Below are positions 23,148 through 33,354 of a stretch of 64,000 nt of DNA, piece by piece. Each line of letters starts with the position of its first letter. Positions within the stretch are counted from its first letter, which is position 1. A program made the position numbers and the translations under genes. The stretch covers positions 1-64,000 of the forward strand of contig QYAI01000029.1 of assembly GCA_003988855.1 (NCBI GenBank). The letters are read 5' to 3'. This stretch comes from Arachnopeziza araneosa. Its lineage: Eukaryota > Ascomycota > Leotiomycetes > Helotiales > Arachnopezizaceae. The notes under the pieces were generated by a model. The model was given only the letters and a program-made list of their open reading frames with translations. It was not told the origin of the DNA and did not search any database.

Positions 23148-23554
23148 CTTGTCGATAACAACCGGGAAAGAGAACCTCAAGAATCGCGAATGGATTTTGC
23201 AGCAAGAAAAAGCCAGAGACCACCTGTCCCATTCTTTCTTCGGGGATGAAACAAGCTTTTATTCAAATCCCCTCCCCCGGACCGAAAGCACCGCGGTGCG
23301 CAACGCTTAATATATCTGCATTTTGCCAGATATGAACGACGGCACCAGCCGCCCTTCTCAGCGTGGGCGACGCGTGATCGTCTCATTCTGCTCAAGCCCG
23401 GGGCCGTGCAATTCACTCAATTGGTAGAGTGACGTTGCATCTGGCGAGATGTTGTTTCGTGGAAATGGCTTATTACGGGGAGAAGATTTAGGTTTTCGGT
23501 AATTAGTGAAAACTCCGAAATTTCGCTTGAGATGACCACGTTTCGAAATAGGAA

Positions 23555-23825
23555 TTCAATTTCTTCCGCATCGAGTGCGTCTTCATCGTCTTCGAGAGCA
23601 GTTCTACTATCGATGTTGCTAATGTCCTCTTTAGTATAAAGTACAAAGGAGAAACGTTAGCTTTTTTGCTGTCTTTTAAGCATTCTTTTCTATCTTCCTA
23701 GTTTTTAAATTCTTTTGCTAGTAACGTATAAGCTAATATGCTCGATTCTAGCTTTCTGCATTGTGCCCCTCTACTTGCGGCTCTGCGCTGTTATTAATAA
23801 ACGCTCCGGGTACTTGAGAATTATA
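23555..23825 (-). repeat. Mutated inverted copy of SNF2-like gene segment
   Basis: Read on the minus strand, this stretch aligns by eye with plus-strand 9607-9865 of the SNF2-like gene over about 265 bp, including identical runs such as GAGGACATTAGCAACATCGA and GCGGAAGAAATTGAA. Tryptophan codons TGG of the gene are TAG here at four places (for example CTGGAATC/CTAGAATC, TACTGGCAA/TACTAGCAA), that is CpA-to-TpA on the opposite strand. Homology stops abruptly on both sides. Confidence 0.9.
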
Positions 23826-24000
23826 TCTTGCCTATGTGTTATTAATTTTAGAGCGACTTTCTTATGCTTCTTGCTGATATACGTATCGGAGTTGTCTGCT
23901 GACGTGTCTGAGCCTAAGTTCTTGCGCTTTTCCGCCGGTTTGTCAATGATTATCTTTTGCTCTAAAAATTGAGCGTCGACAGTTCCTCCCTCCTCTCCTT

Positions 24001-24072
24001 CTTGCTCGTCTTGCTCGTCTTGCTCGCCTTGCTCGTCTTGCTCGTCTTGCTCGCCTTGCTCTTCTTGCTCGT
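24001..24072 (-). repeat. 9-bp tandem repeat (Glu-Gln-Asp/Gly codons)
   Basis: Eight units of CTTGCTCGT/C on the plus strand; on the minus strand they read in frame as repeated EQD/EQG, continuous with the frame that runs into the SNF2-related fragment. This suggests an acidic low-complexity linker in the former protein. Confidence 0.8.
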
Positions 24073-24433
24073 CTTCGCTTTCTAAAGAAGATAGCAGCTC
24101 TAATAAGGTAAAATTCTTACGTTAGAGCAACAAAGATATTTGTCCCTTTGTTAAAAGAAGAAGATAGCTCCTGACAAGATGTTTATTAGAGATTTTTTGC
24201 AGCCTCAAGCCTGAATCATCATCTAATACGTCTAAATAGTAGTACGCTTTAAGATCGCGCTGCCTTGACTCCTCGATCATACACTTAACAAGTTCCCTTT
24301 CTAGTCGACTTAAACCCAACGCGACTCCTCTATGTAAGGGGTCAAAGGCATCTTTAACCCTGAAGTTAGACGCCCCAGCTTTATGCTAAAATCAATTAGA
24401 TGTTGAATGTCGATGCGATTTTGGACATCGAAA

Positions 24434-24634
24434 AAGTTTGGTTGCATTTCGCGATCTCTGGGTCTGGGGGCTCTCCCTTCTGCTCTGCATTAGATTTCCT
24501 CACCCTCTCTTTCATTGTCAATCTACAAAATTTTCGTAAAACTCTGCTCAGCAAATGTTGATTGTCGATAGGTTTTAAGAAAAATAACAAAAATTTGTTG
24601 CACTTCGCGGTGCCTGGGGTCTAGATGCTCCATG
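24434..24634 (+). repeat. Satellite copies of the fold-back tip motif
   Basis: Two copies of a motif of type TTGTTGCACTTCGCGGTGCC-TGGG: one near 24434-24470 (GGTTGCATTTCGCGATCTCTGGGTCTGG) and one near 24589-24625 (TTTGTTGCACTTCGCGGTGCCTGGGGTCT). Their first part is the same as the end of the fold-back element just downstream. Confidence 0.65.
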
Positions 24635-24732
24635 TCGCTATCAGCTCTGCTCCCAACTTTCCTATCTACTTCATCGTCCAAGTTTCAAATTTAAAATCTT
24701 GCGAGTTTCAATATTCGAGGCCTGCGACATTA

Positions 24733-24864
24733 ATATGTTTTTGTTGCACTTCGCACACACTCTGCAGAGCCTAGGCTGTCAAATAGTTCAATATTTCTGC
24801 TTATTTGACAGCCTAGGCTCTACAGAGGTGTGCAAAGTGTGTGCGAAGTGCAACAAAAACATAT
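24733..24864. mobile_element. 132-bp fold-back (MITE-like) element
   Basis: The two arms start and end with ATATGTTTTTGTTGCACTTC and its complement and continue through the shared block AGAGCCTAGGCTGTCAAATA, separated by a loop of about 20 bp. One arm has an extra 10 bp (GTGTGCAAAG); otherwise only one or two mismatches are seen. No coding capacity. A clear target-site duplication is not visible. Confidence 0.75.
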
Positions 24865-25605
24865 CAAAGGTGGGTTGATAGAAGTGAAGAATGGAATTTC
24901 TCCTGTCTCTTAGCAATGTCTTCCTATACATAGCCACAGAAGTGAACATTTGAGTGTCTTCTAATTCCTAAAGTTAACATACTCGCGTAAGAAAGTAAAA
25001 CAGTAGCTTCTCTTCAGACAGCTAAGAAATCAATTAAAAACAATGTGAAAAGTACAATGATGCATAATATAAATTCCATATATGGAATCGAGTACTGACT
25101 GTTCAGTGAAGGTAGGAATTTCCATTCATTCCATTGAAGGTCTGTTGACCCTGGTTTCCCTGTACCAGTAGAACTTCCTTCACAAGTATTAGAACTGCGA
25201 GTTACACGTTACAATTATTGACCAGCTATTAGTTGAGCTTTGTGAATCTTTTAAATACTCTATCTCACGTCGAATCAACACTTGGTACCAAACACGTGAT
25301 ATGCCGCCGCTCTACAGCTGTTCGGTGGCTAAACAACTCAATTCTACGTCACTACTTTCGAATCCTACTTATTCCTCTCTAATTATGCTTCTCTACCCTG
25401 GACTAAGGCTTTCTTGTTTGCAACCGCCATCTACCGTTGTATTATACTGCTTTGATATCAAAGGCTGCCACACAAGCAGGTTTTGTTCAAACCCCACCAT
25501 CCAGGCGGCGGCAGGTTGATAAAGAGGGGAGCAACGTCATCGGCAATTCAGTGATATCTACGAGGTGACTTGGCTTCCCAATTGTCCTTCAACAACAACA
25601 TCGCA

Positions 25606-27489
25606 ATGGTTTCCGAACACGCTTTTAGTCTTTGCCAAGCAACGGATACAGTTAGCTCAGTCCTTGCCAAGAGCCCAACCGAAGCCCCTGGAGATATCGT
25701 TAAGAAACTCTATGGACACCATAAGATCGATCACCACTTCGATCCTGAGAAACATGGAAGAAGAACAGCATCACCACAAGATCTGGAGCAAGCGTTGAAG
25801 TGCGGTCGCTGGGGGCCTTCGCAGCCTAGTACCCTCTTCTTGCAAGCTTATGCTGACGTCCTGAACTGCTTAGATGTCGATCCTTTGTCCAGCGTCGTCT
25901 CCCCGCCTTTACTCGGTTCGCATGGAACATTACCGCTTACAGTCATTGCACCATTGGCAGATATTATTCGACACGTTTCGAATTTGATTGTACGCGCTGA
26001 GAAAGAAGTCTTCTTCATTACCTGTTCTTGGTCGCCATCAGTAGCACAGAGACTCGTCAAAAATGCTCTTATTGAGCTTTCGAGAAGAGCTGGGGAGAGA
26101 AAACAAAGGGTGGTGGTCAAAATGATGTATGATAAGGCAGGGGCTGCGAATGCGATTGATGCCCATCAATTGGTTAAGCCAGAGAAGTACACGGGCAAAT
26201 CAATCCAATTACCAAGCCCAGAGGAAATACCGAATCTCGACTTCGAGGTCATCAGTTTGCACAGATTAGTGTTGGGCACACTACACGCCAAATTTTGTGT
26301 CATAGATCGGAAAATGGCGTCGGTCATGAGCAATAATATGGAAGACAATGATAATGTGGAGATGATGGTACATGTAGAAGGACCAATTGTTGATAGTCTC
26401 TATGATACCGCTCTAATTACCTGGAACAATCACCTCAACCCTCCTCTTCCATCGCACAACGCGCCAGCGACTGAAGGTGGTCTGCCCACTTCCGAACATG
26501 AACCTCTCTACATGGATCGTGGGCCACCGAAAGAGCAAGCTCAAATTGCTGCCGAAGGAGAAAAAGCACAACTCCCAGAGCATATGCCAGATGACCCACA
26601 CTACGACAATGATATCAGTGGAGAAGTCTTACGGATGCAATCTGCTTACTCTATGAAGCCACACGAAACCCGACTTCAAGCCGCAAATCGTCAATTGAAT
26701 CTGGCGTGCAAAAATCCTATCGGCCCTTCTGGCCCTGAAATACCTGATGGTGAAGAAATGACCCCTTACATCTCAACCATGACACCTGCCCCTGTTCCTA
26801 TGGCTATTGTCTCTCGTCCACCCTACGGACCCCCAAATATGCACAACGTTTTTGTACCTCAAAACGAAGCATGGCTCTCTTTAATTCGCAATGCTCAACA
26901 CAACATCTTCATTCAGACTCCAGATCTTAATGCTGCGCCCCTTATCCCTGCACTCGCTGCAGCTGTCAAGCGCGGAATCGAAGTTACTTACTATGTTTGT
27001 TTTGGGTACAACGACGCTGGTGAGATTATTCCCGGCCAAGGCGGTACCAACGATCAGGCTGCCCAAGCTCTCGTCAAGGACCTTTCACCAACGCAACAAC
27101 AGCTCCTTCACATCTGTAGCTATGTTGGCAAGGATCAAGACCACCCCATTCATCAAAGCTTCAAACAACGTTCATGCCATATCAAGCTCCTCATCGTAGA
27201 TGATCACGTAGGTATTCAAGGGAGTGGAAACCAAGATACACAGAGTTGGTATCACAGCCAAGAGATCAATATCATGTTGGAGAGTCAGGAGATTTGTCGG
27301 AAGTGGAGGGAGGGAATCGATAGGAACCAGAATACGAAGGTATTCGGTGTGTCGGCTGAAGATGGAATTTGGAGGGATAAGGATGGGAATCCAGGAGAGG
27401 GATATATGGGTAATCCTGGGAAAGTGGAGGGGTTGTTTAAAGGTGTGAGTGGCATGCTTAAGAAGATGAAGGATAAGGGTGGGTTTTAG
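25606..27489 (+). CDS. Phospholipase D-like protein with two HKD motifs
   Basis: Single exon, 627 residues from the first ATG of the frame. PLD-superfamily enzymes cleave or transfer phosphodiester bonds using two HxKxxxxD motifs. Here they are HAKFCVID at residues 227-234 and HIKLLIVD at 525-532; the second is followed by GSGNQDTQSW and SQEINIM, as in catalytic PLDs, and the first by SNNMEDNDNVEMMV. About 100 hydrophilic residues between the halves (PLYMDRGPPKEQAQI and neighbours) form a variable linker. The C terminus is Gly/Lys-rich. The plan is closer to cardiolipin-synthase-type fungal PLDs than to PX-PH PLD1. No signal peptide, so probably cytosolic or peripheral. It is the only intact gene seen in a repeat-rich 10-kb stretch. 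Confidence 0.88.
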   Translation: MVSEHAFSLCQATDTVSSVLAKSPTEAPGDIVKKLYGHHKIDHHFDPEKHGRRTASPQDLEQALKCGRWGPSQPSTLFLQAYADVLNCLDVDPLSSVVSPPLLGSHGTLPLTVIAPLADIIRHVSNLIVRAEKEVFFITCSWSPSVAQRLVKNALIELSRRAGERKQRVVVKMMYDKAGAANAIDAHQLVKPEKYTGKSIQLPSPEEIPNLDFEVISLHRLVLGTLHAKFCVIDRKMASVMSNNMEDNDNVEMMVHVEGPIVDSLYDTALITWNNHLNPPLPSHNAPATEGGLPTSEHEPLYMDRGPPKEQAQIAAEGEKAQLPEHMPDDPHYDNDISGEVLRMQSAYSMKPHETRLQAANRQLNLACKNPIGPSGPEIPDGEEMTPYISTMTPAPVPMAIVSRPPYGPPNMHNVFVPQNEAWLSLIRNAQHNIFIQTPDLNAAPLIPALAAAVKRGIEVTYYVCFGYNDAGEIIPGQGGTNDQAAQALVKDLSPTQQQLLHICSYVGKDQDHPIHQSFKQRSCHIKLLIVDDHVGIQGSGNQDTQSWYHSQEINIMLESQEICRKWREGIDRNQNTKVFGVSAEDGIWRDKDGNPGEGYMGNPGKVEGLFKGVSGMLKKMKDKGGF

Positions 27490-28132
27490 GATAGTGGGTG
27501 ATAAGGGAAGGTCTATGTTATATTTTGTCCACATTTGGAGCACATATTTGGGCGATTGTTGGGCTATTTACGTCTAGATTTTTTTGGGACAACCTCATAA
27601 ATTTTAAGGCCATATATATATTCAATCTACAGTCTCCCCTTGGTAATGCTCAGCTAAAATGAGGCAATCTTTCAATAGCCCTAACATTTTACTTCCGATT
27701 TCGATGAAACAACAGTCTCCATTCTCCATCCCCCTGACTTCCTTCATCTCAACCACTTCCTTTCCTCCTTCCCGACGCCATCAATACTGTCTTTCAATCA
27801 CCATTCAGATACCTTCCCTCCTCAACATACTTCAGTAGCTCATCTTATTCGTCATCTGCAAAGTCTCTACAGAACAATTTCGGGGGCAAGATTCAGGTCG
27901 CAGATTTGAGAAGTGATAAACAGGCGTCCCCGTCGCATGTCACTCTAGCAGTTGTGTTTCTTTTAGGTATATCAACTCTCTCGCATCTGCATATTGAAGG
28001 ATGCACAAACATAGGATTCAGTGTAAAGTCCTGAGCAAAGATAGAAGGATTGCTTCTTGTCTGGGAGACGTAAGAGATGATATTTCTGCTAAGAACGAGA
28101 GTTCTACGACTAGAGTTCTATTTCATATTGGC
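27490..28132. other. Intergenic, AT-rich
   Basis: Between the 3' ends of the PLD-like gene and the HET pseudogene. Nothing recognised. Confidence 0.5.
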
Positions 28133-30030
28133 TTATATCGGGGTCATCATTCTCTTCTCATCTACCCAGAGCTCGTTAATGGCTCCGTAGGACCATGCAG
28201 ATGGTCCTTGTAATCTAAAATGGCCCACTCTTCGATATATACTGTCTTCTCTTCGGCCAACTGCTTCGAGTACCAAGCCTTGCCGAGAAGTTGCCCATAA
28301 ATCGTCAACTAATGCAGCCATCCAAAAATTTCCTTCCCGGAACAGGCTTATGATCTAGATCATCCCAATCGACTGCCAGATGGTGAGACTTGCTCATCCA
28401 AGGCTTTAGTGGGGTAGATCCTTCGACGAGATGGATGCGGCTCAAATCTATTTCAGTGTATGGAGCCATGATATCCAAAGTCGCAAAAGGAACATCTCCT
28501 GTTGTTTTTATTGTTCAACTGGATTCAGTTTGTATCCCACGGCATCTGCCAAAGGTTTCCAGGAATCAAAAGCGGCAAGCTGATGCAACGGCCCATCCAT
28601 CGATGCCCAATTCCAACTCGGTGTCTCCAGTTTCCTCTCTATTTCGTTTCCATTGTCCTAACGGATAATCCTTCGCGATCGCTCACACGGATCCCATCCC
28701 CATCTTCAGGCCTGACCTGCCAGTTCAGACTGCACACCATAATCTTCCAGAAGTGACCAGCAACGTACACATCATCCATAAACATCCCCATTCGCATTGC
28801 GACGGCAGATGATGCGACTAGCTCGTCCTTTTCGGGATAAATTAGCTCGCGGGAGGTGTAATCGGAGAGAATCTCTCCCCATATCTGATCAAGTACTTTA
28901 CTATTTTCCAGAGATGTCAAGGTCGTGACGGAAGACAAAGAAAGTATTCCTCTAAAAGATGCTGTAAAGCCTTTAGGGAAAGATTCGCAAGAATGGTTTT
29001 CCCAAGCCGAAACTCAAAACTCGTGGTGCAAGAAGTCGCTCTTGCAGAGCCCAGGCTCGGTGACCAAGTGGCAACTTGTTAATTGCTTCAGAGTAAAAGT
29101 CGCTACTAAACACGGTATAGAGGCTCTTATTGTCTTGATCAGACTGGTTTCCTCGCTCTTGAATCCCCGCTAACATACTACTTTCCAGTTCAAAAGGGAG
29201 CACTGCAAGAGAAGCGACCCCTCGAAGGCAGCTTTCGTGTGGGTTTGCCGCTTGGGAGAGGGAGATATTAACCAAACAGTTTGAATAAACATCTTTCATT
29301 TGTACAGACTCGGACTGCCAATCTTCGGCACTCCTAGGGCCAGATTGTATGATGCAGAGACAGTCGACCCAACGTAGCTGATAGAGAGCCGTCTGATGAG
29401 ATCGATAGCCTCTTGGAATGCGAGAGGAAGATCGCAATAAGGTACGTGTGTTTGGAGCATACTCATGTTTGAAGCGTCAAGGCGAAGAAAAGATGGGTTT
29501 GGGCCCCAACAGTAACTCAATGCTGCGTAGGGACAAGAAGGCTTCTGTTCCGCTGGTAAGATGAGACGCATTCCAGATTCCCCCAGCTCTAATAGACGGG
29601 TTGGGTATTTGCCTGGCTGGTGGAATTCTTGACACTTTTCATGTTCGCTCAAGCAGTCTCTCATCCATTGCTGCGCAACCAGGATGGATTCTGAAAGTAG
29701 AGTTCCTGTTTTCCTATCCTGTATACGGGAGTTGGTTTGGATGTTAGCACTTTCCGTGATAAACGCTTTCAGAATGTCTCCGGAGGGAGGGAATTCTCTG
29801 TGAAATTCATCTTGTCGTATATGGAGCATCATGAGCGACGTATTATTGTAAGCATTAAAATAATAAGACCCAGGCTTCCACCTTTCCAAACCCGCTGGAA
29901 CCCTTTGAGCTTTCTGAAATAGAGGTCGACAGAAATAGCAACCTGCAGCGGCTGCAACGAGGGAAGAAAGGTCAAAATTGCCTTCCGCTTCTCCCTTTTG
30001 GAGCATGAGCGTACATCTTGTGCACAGCAT
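28133..30030 (-). pseudogene. HET-domain protein, disrupted
   Basis: HET-domain proteins mediate heterokaryon incompatibility and regulated cell death. Recognisable blocks in order: CTRCTLMLQKGEAEGNFDL and CYFCRPLF at the N terminus, PYAALSYCWGP (HET motif), LPLAFQEAIDLIRRL, WVDCLCIIQ with EDWQSES and VYSNCLVNIS (HET), HRAWALQERLLAPRVLSFG (HET), then YTSRELIYPEKDELVASSAVA, PSWNWASMDG and a C-terminal VDDLWATSRQGLVLEAV. The frame changes at least twice: near 29370-29400 inside the core motif (one base missing before WVDCLC) and near 28985 (between LGKPFLR and ESFPKGF), and further stops separate the C-terminal blocks. The HET core is broken, so no incompatibility function is expected unless these are assembly errors. 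Confidence 0.8.
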
Positions 30031-33000
30031 CGTTTTGAGATGGTCTAAGAAATGGTGCGCAATAATAGTGTTGAAGCTTTTCTGCTACAAAGGACATAAT
30101 AAACACGCAAAGGTAACGCCGGTGAGCTTCGTGGACCCTCACCTGACAGCCCAATTGGAAGCCTATGCTAGCCTTGCTAAGCCCAAAGAAAGGAAGTCTT
30201 GCATAGTAATGTATGTTCTGAGAATAGACATCATAATGGCATAATAGCTTTGTTACCAGTTAGGCTCATCCACTTTCGAATCTCTTATCACTGTCAACCA
30301 ATCCCCTAGCTAAGTATCGACAATTCATTACCAACACAACTCGTCTCAGCTGCAACTTCCTGCTTCTATCTCTCTTTCTCTGTTTTGTTATCTCTCAAGG
30401 GGTGTTGGGAGACAAGATGAATTCAGGAAAAAGCTGATTCATTGCCAGCTACTGTGCCAGTTCCTTTAAGGAACCGGTCTTGCTGACTAACTAGCCCTTC
30501 TTCCTGGTCTAATAATTCACTGCGAGTGGACTTCTGGTATCATTCACTGCATCACGACCTCTCTCGGTGCTAAGAGAAGGGGTATTTAATCTGTCGCGGA
30601 CTGTCACGGGATCATACTATCACATGATCATCTCGCTTAGCCTGTATTTAGCTACCACATCTTCTAGTTTAGCTCTCCATCCTTCTTTAATATACAACCT
30701 CAACACGGACGCTCAACACGCCTATTCTAGGAGGTTGGTAACCTCTGAGCAGGCAATCTCGGGTGGAGTTGCGGAGAGGCAGACTTGTTCTGGACGGTTT
30801 ACAGCTCATTCTAGAGAAGATGCAGGGTGCTGTGACAAACAACAGGGCATATGAGGAGATGCAACACAAACAGTCGAGGAAGAATGAACTGAGAAGATTC
30901 AATGACGCGAATTACGTGATTGTTGTGAACTTTGTGACTTTGTCGTCATATTTTCATCTTGCTATCGAGTCTCATACTGTTATCAAATAGTGTTCAGTCA
31001 CAACGTCAACTGTTCCATGATAATTCTTGTGACTGATTCCCGTACAACGACCCAAATGACATAGCCCAAGTCTTCTCATCCTACCCATCCCCCCAAGTGC
31101 AGAGGTTCCGTGGAACTAAGAAGTCCTGCACGCGGAGTGGGAATCGGAACCCACGTACACGGATGACACCCCCAAGATCGAACAAGATGATGCTGTCCAA
31201 CCCCCTAGGGAACGAACTTCTTGGCGGCAGCTTCCTCTAAGCCTCAGCTTCTGTTGGTAGTACCCATCGTACCTGTGACATGGAGATCGAGACACCAGCT
31301 TTATACTCCCTCTTCCTCTTACTAGTACTACTTTGATGCTTAATTCACCAAACCAACAAGCTAAAGAAAGAAATACAATCATGTTTACCAACTCGCCACT
31401 AATCCCAGACCTATAAATTCAGTATCACATGCAGGAAGAGATGATGCCAGCGATCCTGAATCGAAGGAGTCGGGGTTAAGATGCCCTAGAAGTGTCACCC
31501 ACTCTATCCAATGCAAAATGAATGCACAAGTAAGAGGGGTTTATTTCATCACTTTCACTCAATGTCGAGTCTCTCATTTTGTCGTCGAACCTAGAGCTAC
31601 TGTCAACCACCATATCCACTCTCAAGTTCCTACCCTCGTTGTCAGTTTGTATCTGAAACTACTACCATTCTCCCTCAATACCTAAGCGTTTGGCGGTATA
31701 CCGCAGACGAAATATATTCAATAGACCACTACATGACTTTAGTTGCAGCTCCAGTTCCTACAAAGCCCAGTCCCTCCAGCACTTCAAGAGCTCCGGTTCA
31801 AGTTTCGGCTTCTCTGGGTAGTGCCCGTTGCATGGGAAAATATAAACCGAAAAAGCCCTCATTTTGCATCTTCCACCCCCTTCATACAAACTCAACCTAC
31901 CAAGTTTCACCGGATCACGCCTCGCGCACCGCTCAAAGTTCGGTCCGATATGGGTATGAGGTCATATCATACCTCTCGGCGCGGAAACCGTCGAGGGCGC
32001 AAGAGGGTCTTTTCGCCCGTCATCAATCCAATCTCTTGAATTCGGAGGCGGGTGGGTGCGGTGATAGAGTTTAGGCTTTGAACCCGAGAGACATGGATCC
32101 CGTTGACAGAGGAGAAGTGCTCGGGGGAGGTACAGTACAGCACCCAAGTGATCTTCTCGCCGCTGGAGCGAAGCTGGATATCTGGATCCAGATGGAGATG
32201 GAGATATGTCCTTGTCGATCATGGGATACTGATAAGCTTACACATCACTGAGATCCCGATGCGACATTCAATCAGATTCATCATCATGCCTTGACCTGGT
32301 AGCAGCAGCCAGATGCCAACCTTATTTCCACACCGGGCTCCCATCGGTCACACACCCCATCTCCACATGTGTGCAGCCATGTTCCGCAGACCTGTGGTAG
32401 AGCAGGCCGCTCCGCCCCTCCCACCGCCCGCGCGGCATAGACCTCTCCTTCGAGTCGTATCCGCCGCGTCCATCGTTTCAAGTCATCACTAGCATCGCCT
32501 GGTCAGCCCATCCACCATCGACTCGACCTGGCCCGGTTCGGCCAGTCGGTTGGGGTACCATTCCCATGGTTTTGTGGGATTTGGGGGTTTGATGTTGGTT
32601 GTGTCTTAGGATTTTTCGGAGGGGAAAAGATTCTCCTATCCTTCTCCTAAAATTTCGAGCTAGATTTGGAATTCAAGAAAGGGGAAAAGGAAAGGAAAGG
32701 AAAGGGAAAAAAGCAAAGAAAAACCAAGCCAAGAAGGGGGCTAGGTGGGAGTGGAGTGGGATGAGCAAAAGGCGCTGCTATGTGGATACCAATGTGGCTG
32801 TGTTATGCAGTGTAAATGACCTTTCACTTAAAGTTTCGAATGAGTGAGGCTGTCACAAGAAGAATGAGAAGGATATGGCTCATGAGTTACTGGGTATTTT
32901 GTTGCGACGAGCTACAAGTCTTTGTTACTATCTACACTTTCACCTTCCCCTCTGCCTTCCGCTTCCTCTATACTTGATTCTATGCAACTTTCAAATAGAC

Positions 33001-33354
33001 AACCAAGCATAATAGCCAATGCTAGCTGGCATCCAATCCATCAACCTCCATCCTTCTTTCCATCTAACCTCGACGCCGAAACAACCCCAGCACTGAAGAA
33101 TCGAAAATGAATTGCACAAAGAAGAACCTATCAAGGTTTCGATACACATTACATGAAATGTGTACTAGGAAGTCCGCCACCCATAAATGTGCGAGTAAGA
33201 TAAATCTACAAGCCGCCCCACAAGGAAATAAAGATCAAAGAAATCCTAATCAAACATCCGGTCATCATGTCACATATCAAAACCAAGTACGCCTCATTCA
33301 CCAGTTACTCCATAGCCCTAGACTTTGTACGAAGCTCAAATCTTTCGACTATTG
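30031..33354. other. 3.3-kb region without recognisable gene
   Basis: Largest gene-free stretch. Open frames up to about 110 codons (31733-32074, plus) lack motifs and splice partners. A (GGAAA)n-like purine run lies at about 32680-32710. A hairpin GTGGG-CCCAC near 31137-31153 imitates a tRNA T-arm but has no tRNA around it. The right end holds the 3' flank of the SH3 gene. Confidence 0.5.

Larger units (their letters stand above)
23148..25605. other. AT-rich, repeat-bearing accessory region
   Basis: Gene-free 2.5 kb. It contains an inverted fragment of the SNF2-like gene, a 9-bp tandem repeat, dispersed GTTGCACTTCGC motifs and a fold-back element. The minus-strand frame at 24122-24319 and the repeat downstream look like remains of a further protein gene joined to the SNF2-related fragment. 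Intact coding capacity is absent. Confidence 0.6.

Noticed and set aside
23403..23450. tRNA D-arm-like sequence TCACTCAATTGGTAGAGTGA
   Set aside because: No 5-bp anticodon stem with 7-nt loop follows and there is no T-loop; taken as chance.
31129..31158. tRNA T-arm-like hairpin (GTGGGTTCCGATTCCCAC on minus strand)
   Set aside because: The loop is 8 nt instead of 7 and no D-arm, anticodon arm or pairing acceptor stem lies upstream.
31733..32074. 113-codon plus-strand frame in the gene-poor stretch
   Set aside because: Composition is not protein-like, no domain, and an overlapping frame of similar length exists, which suggests chance.
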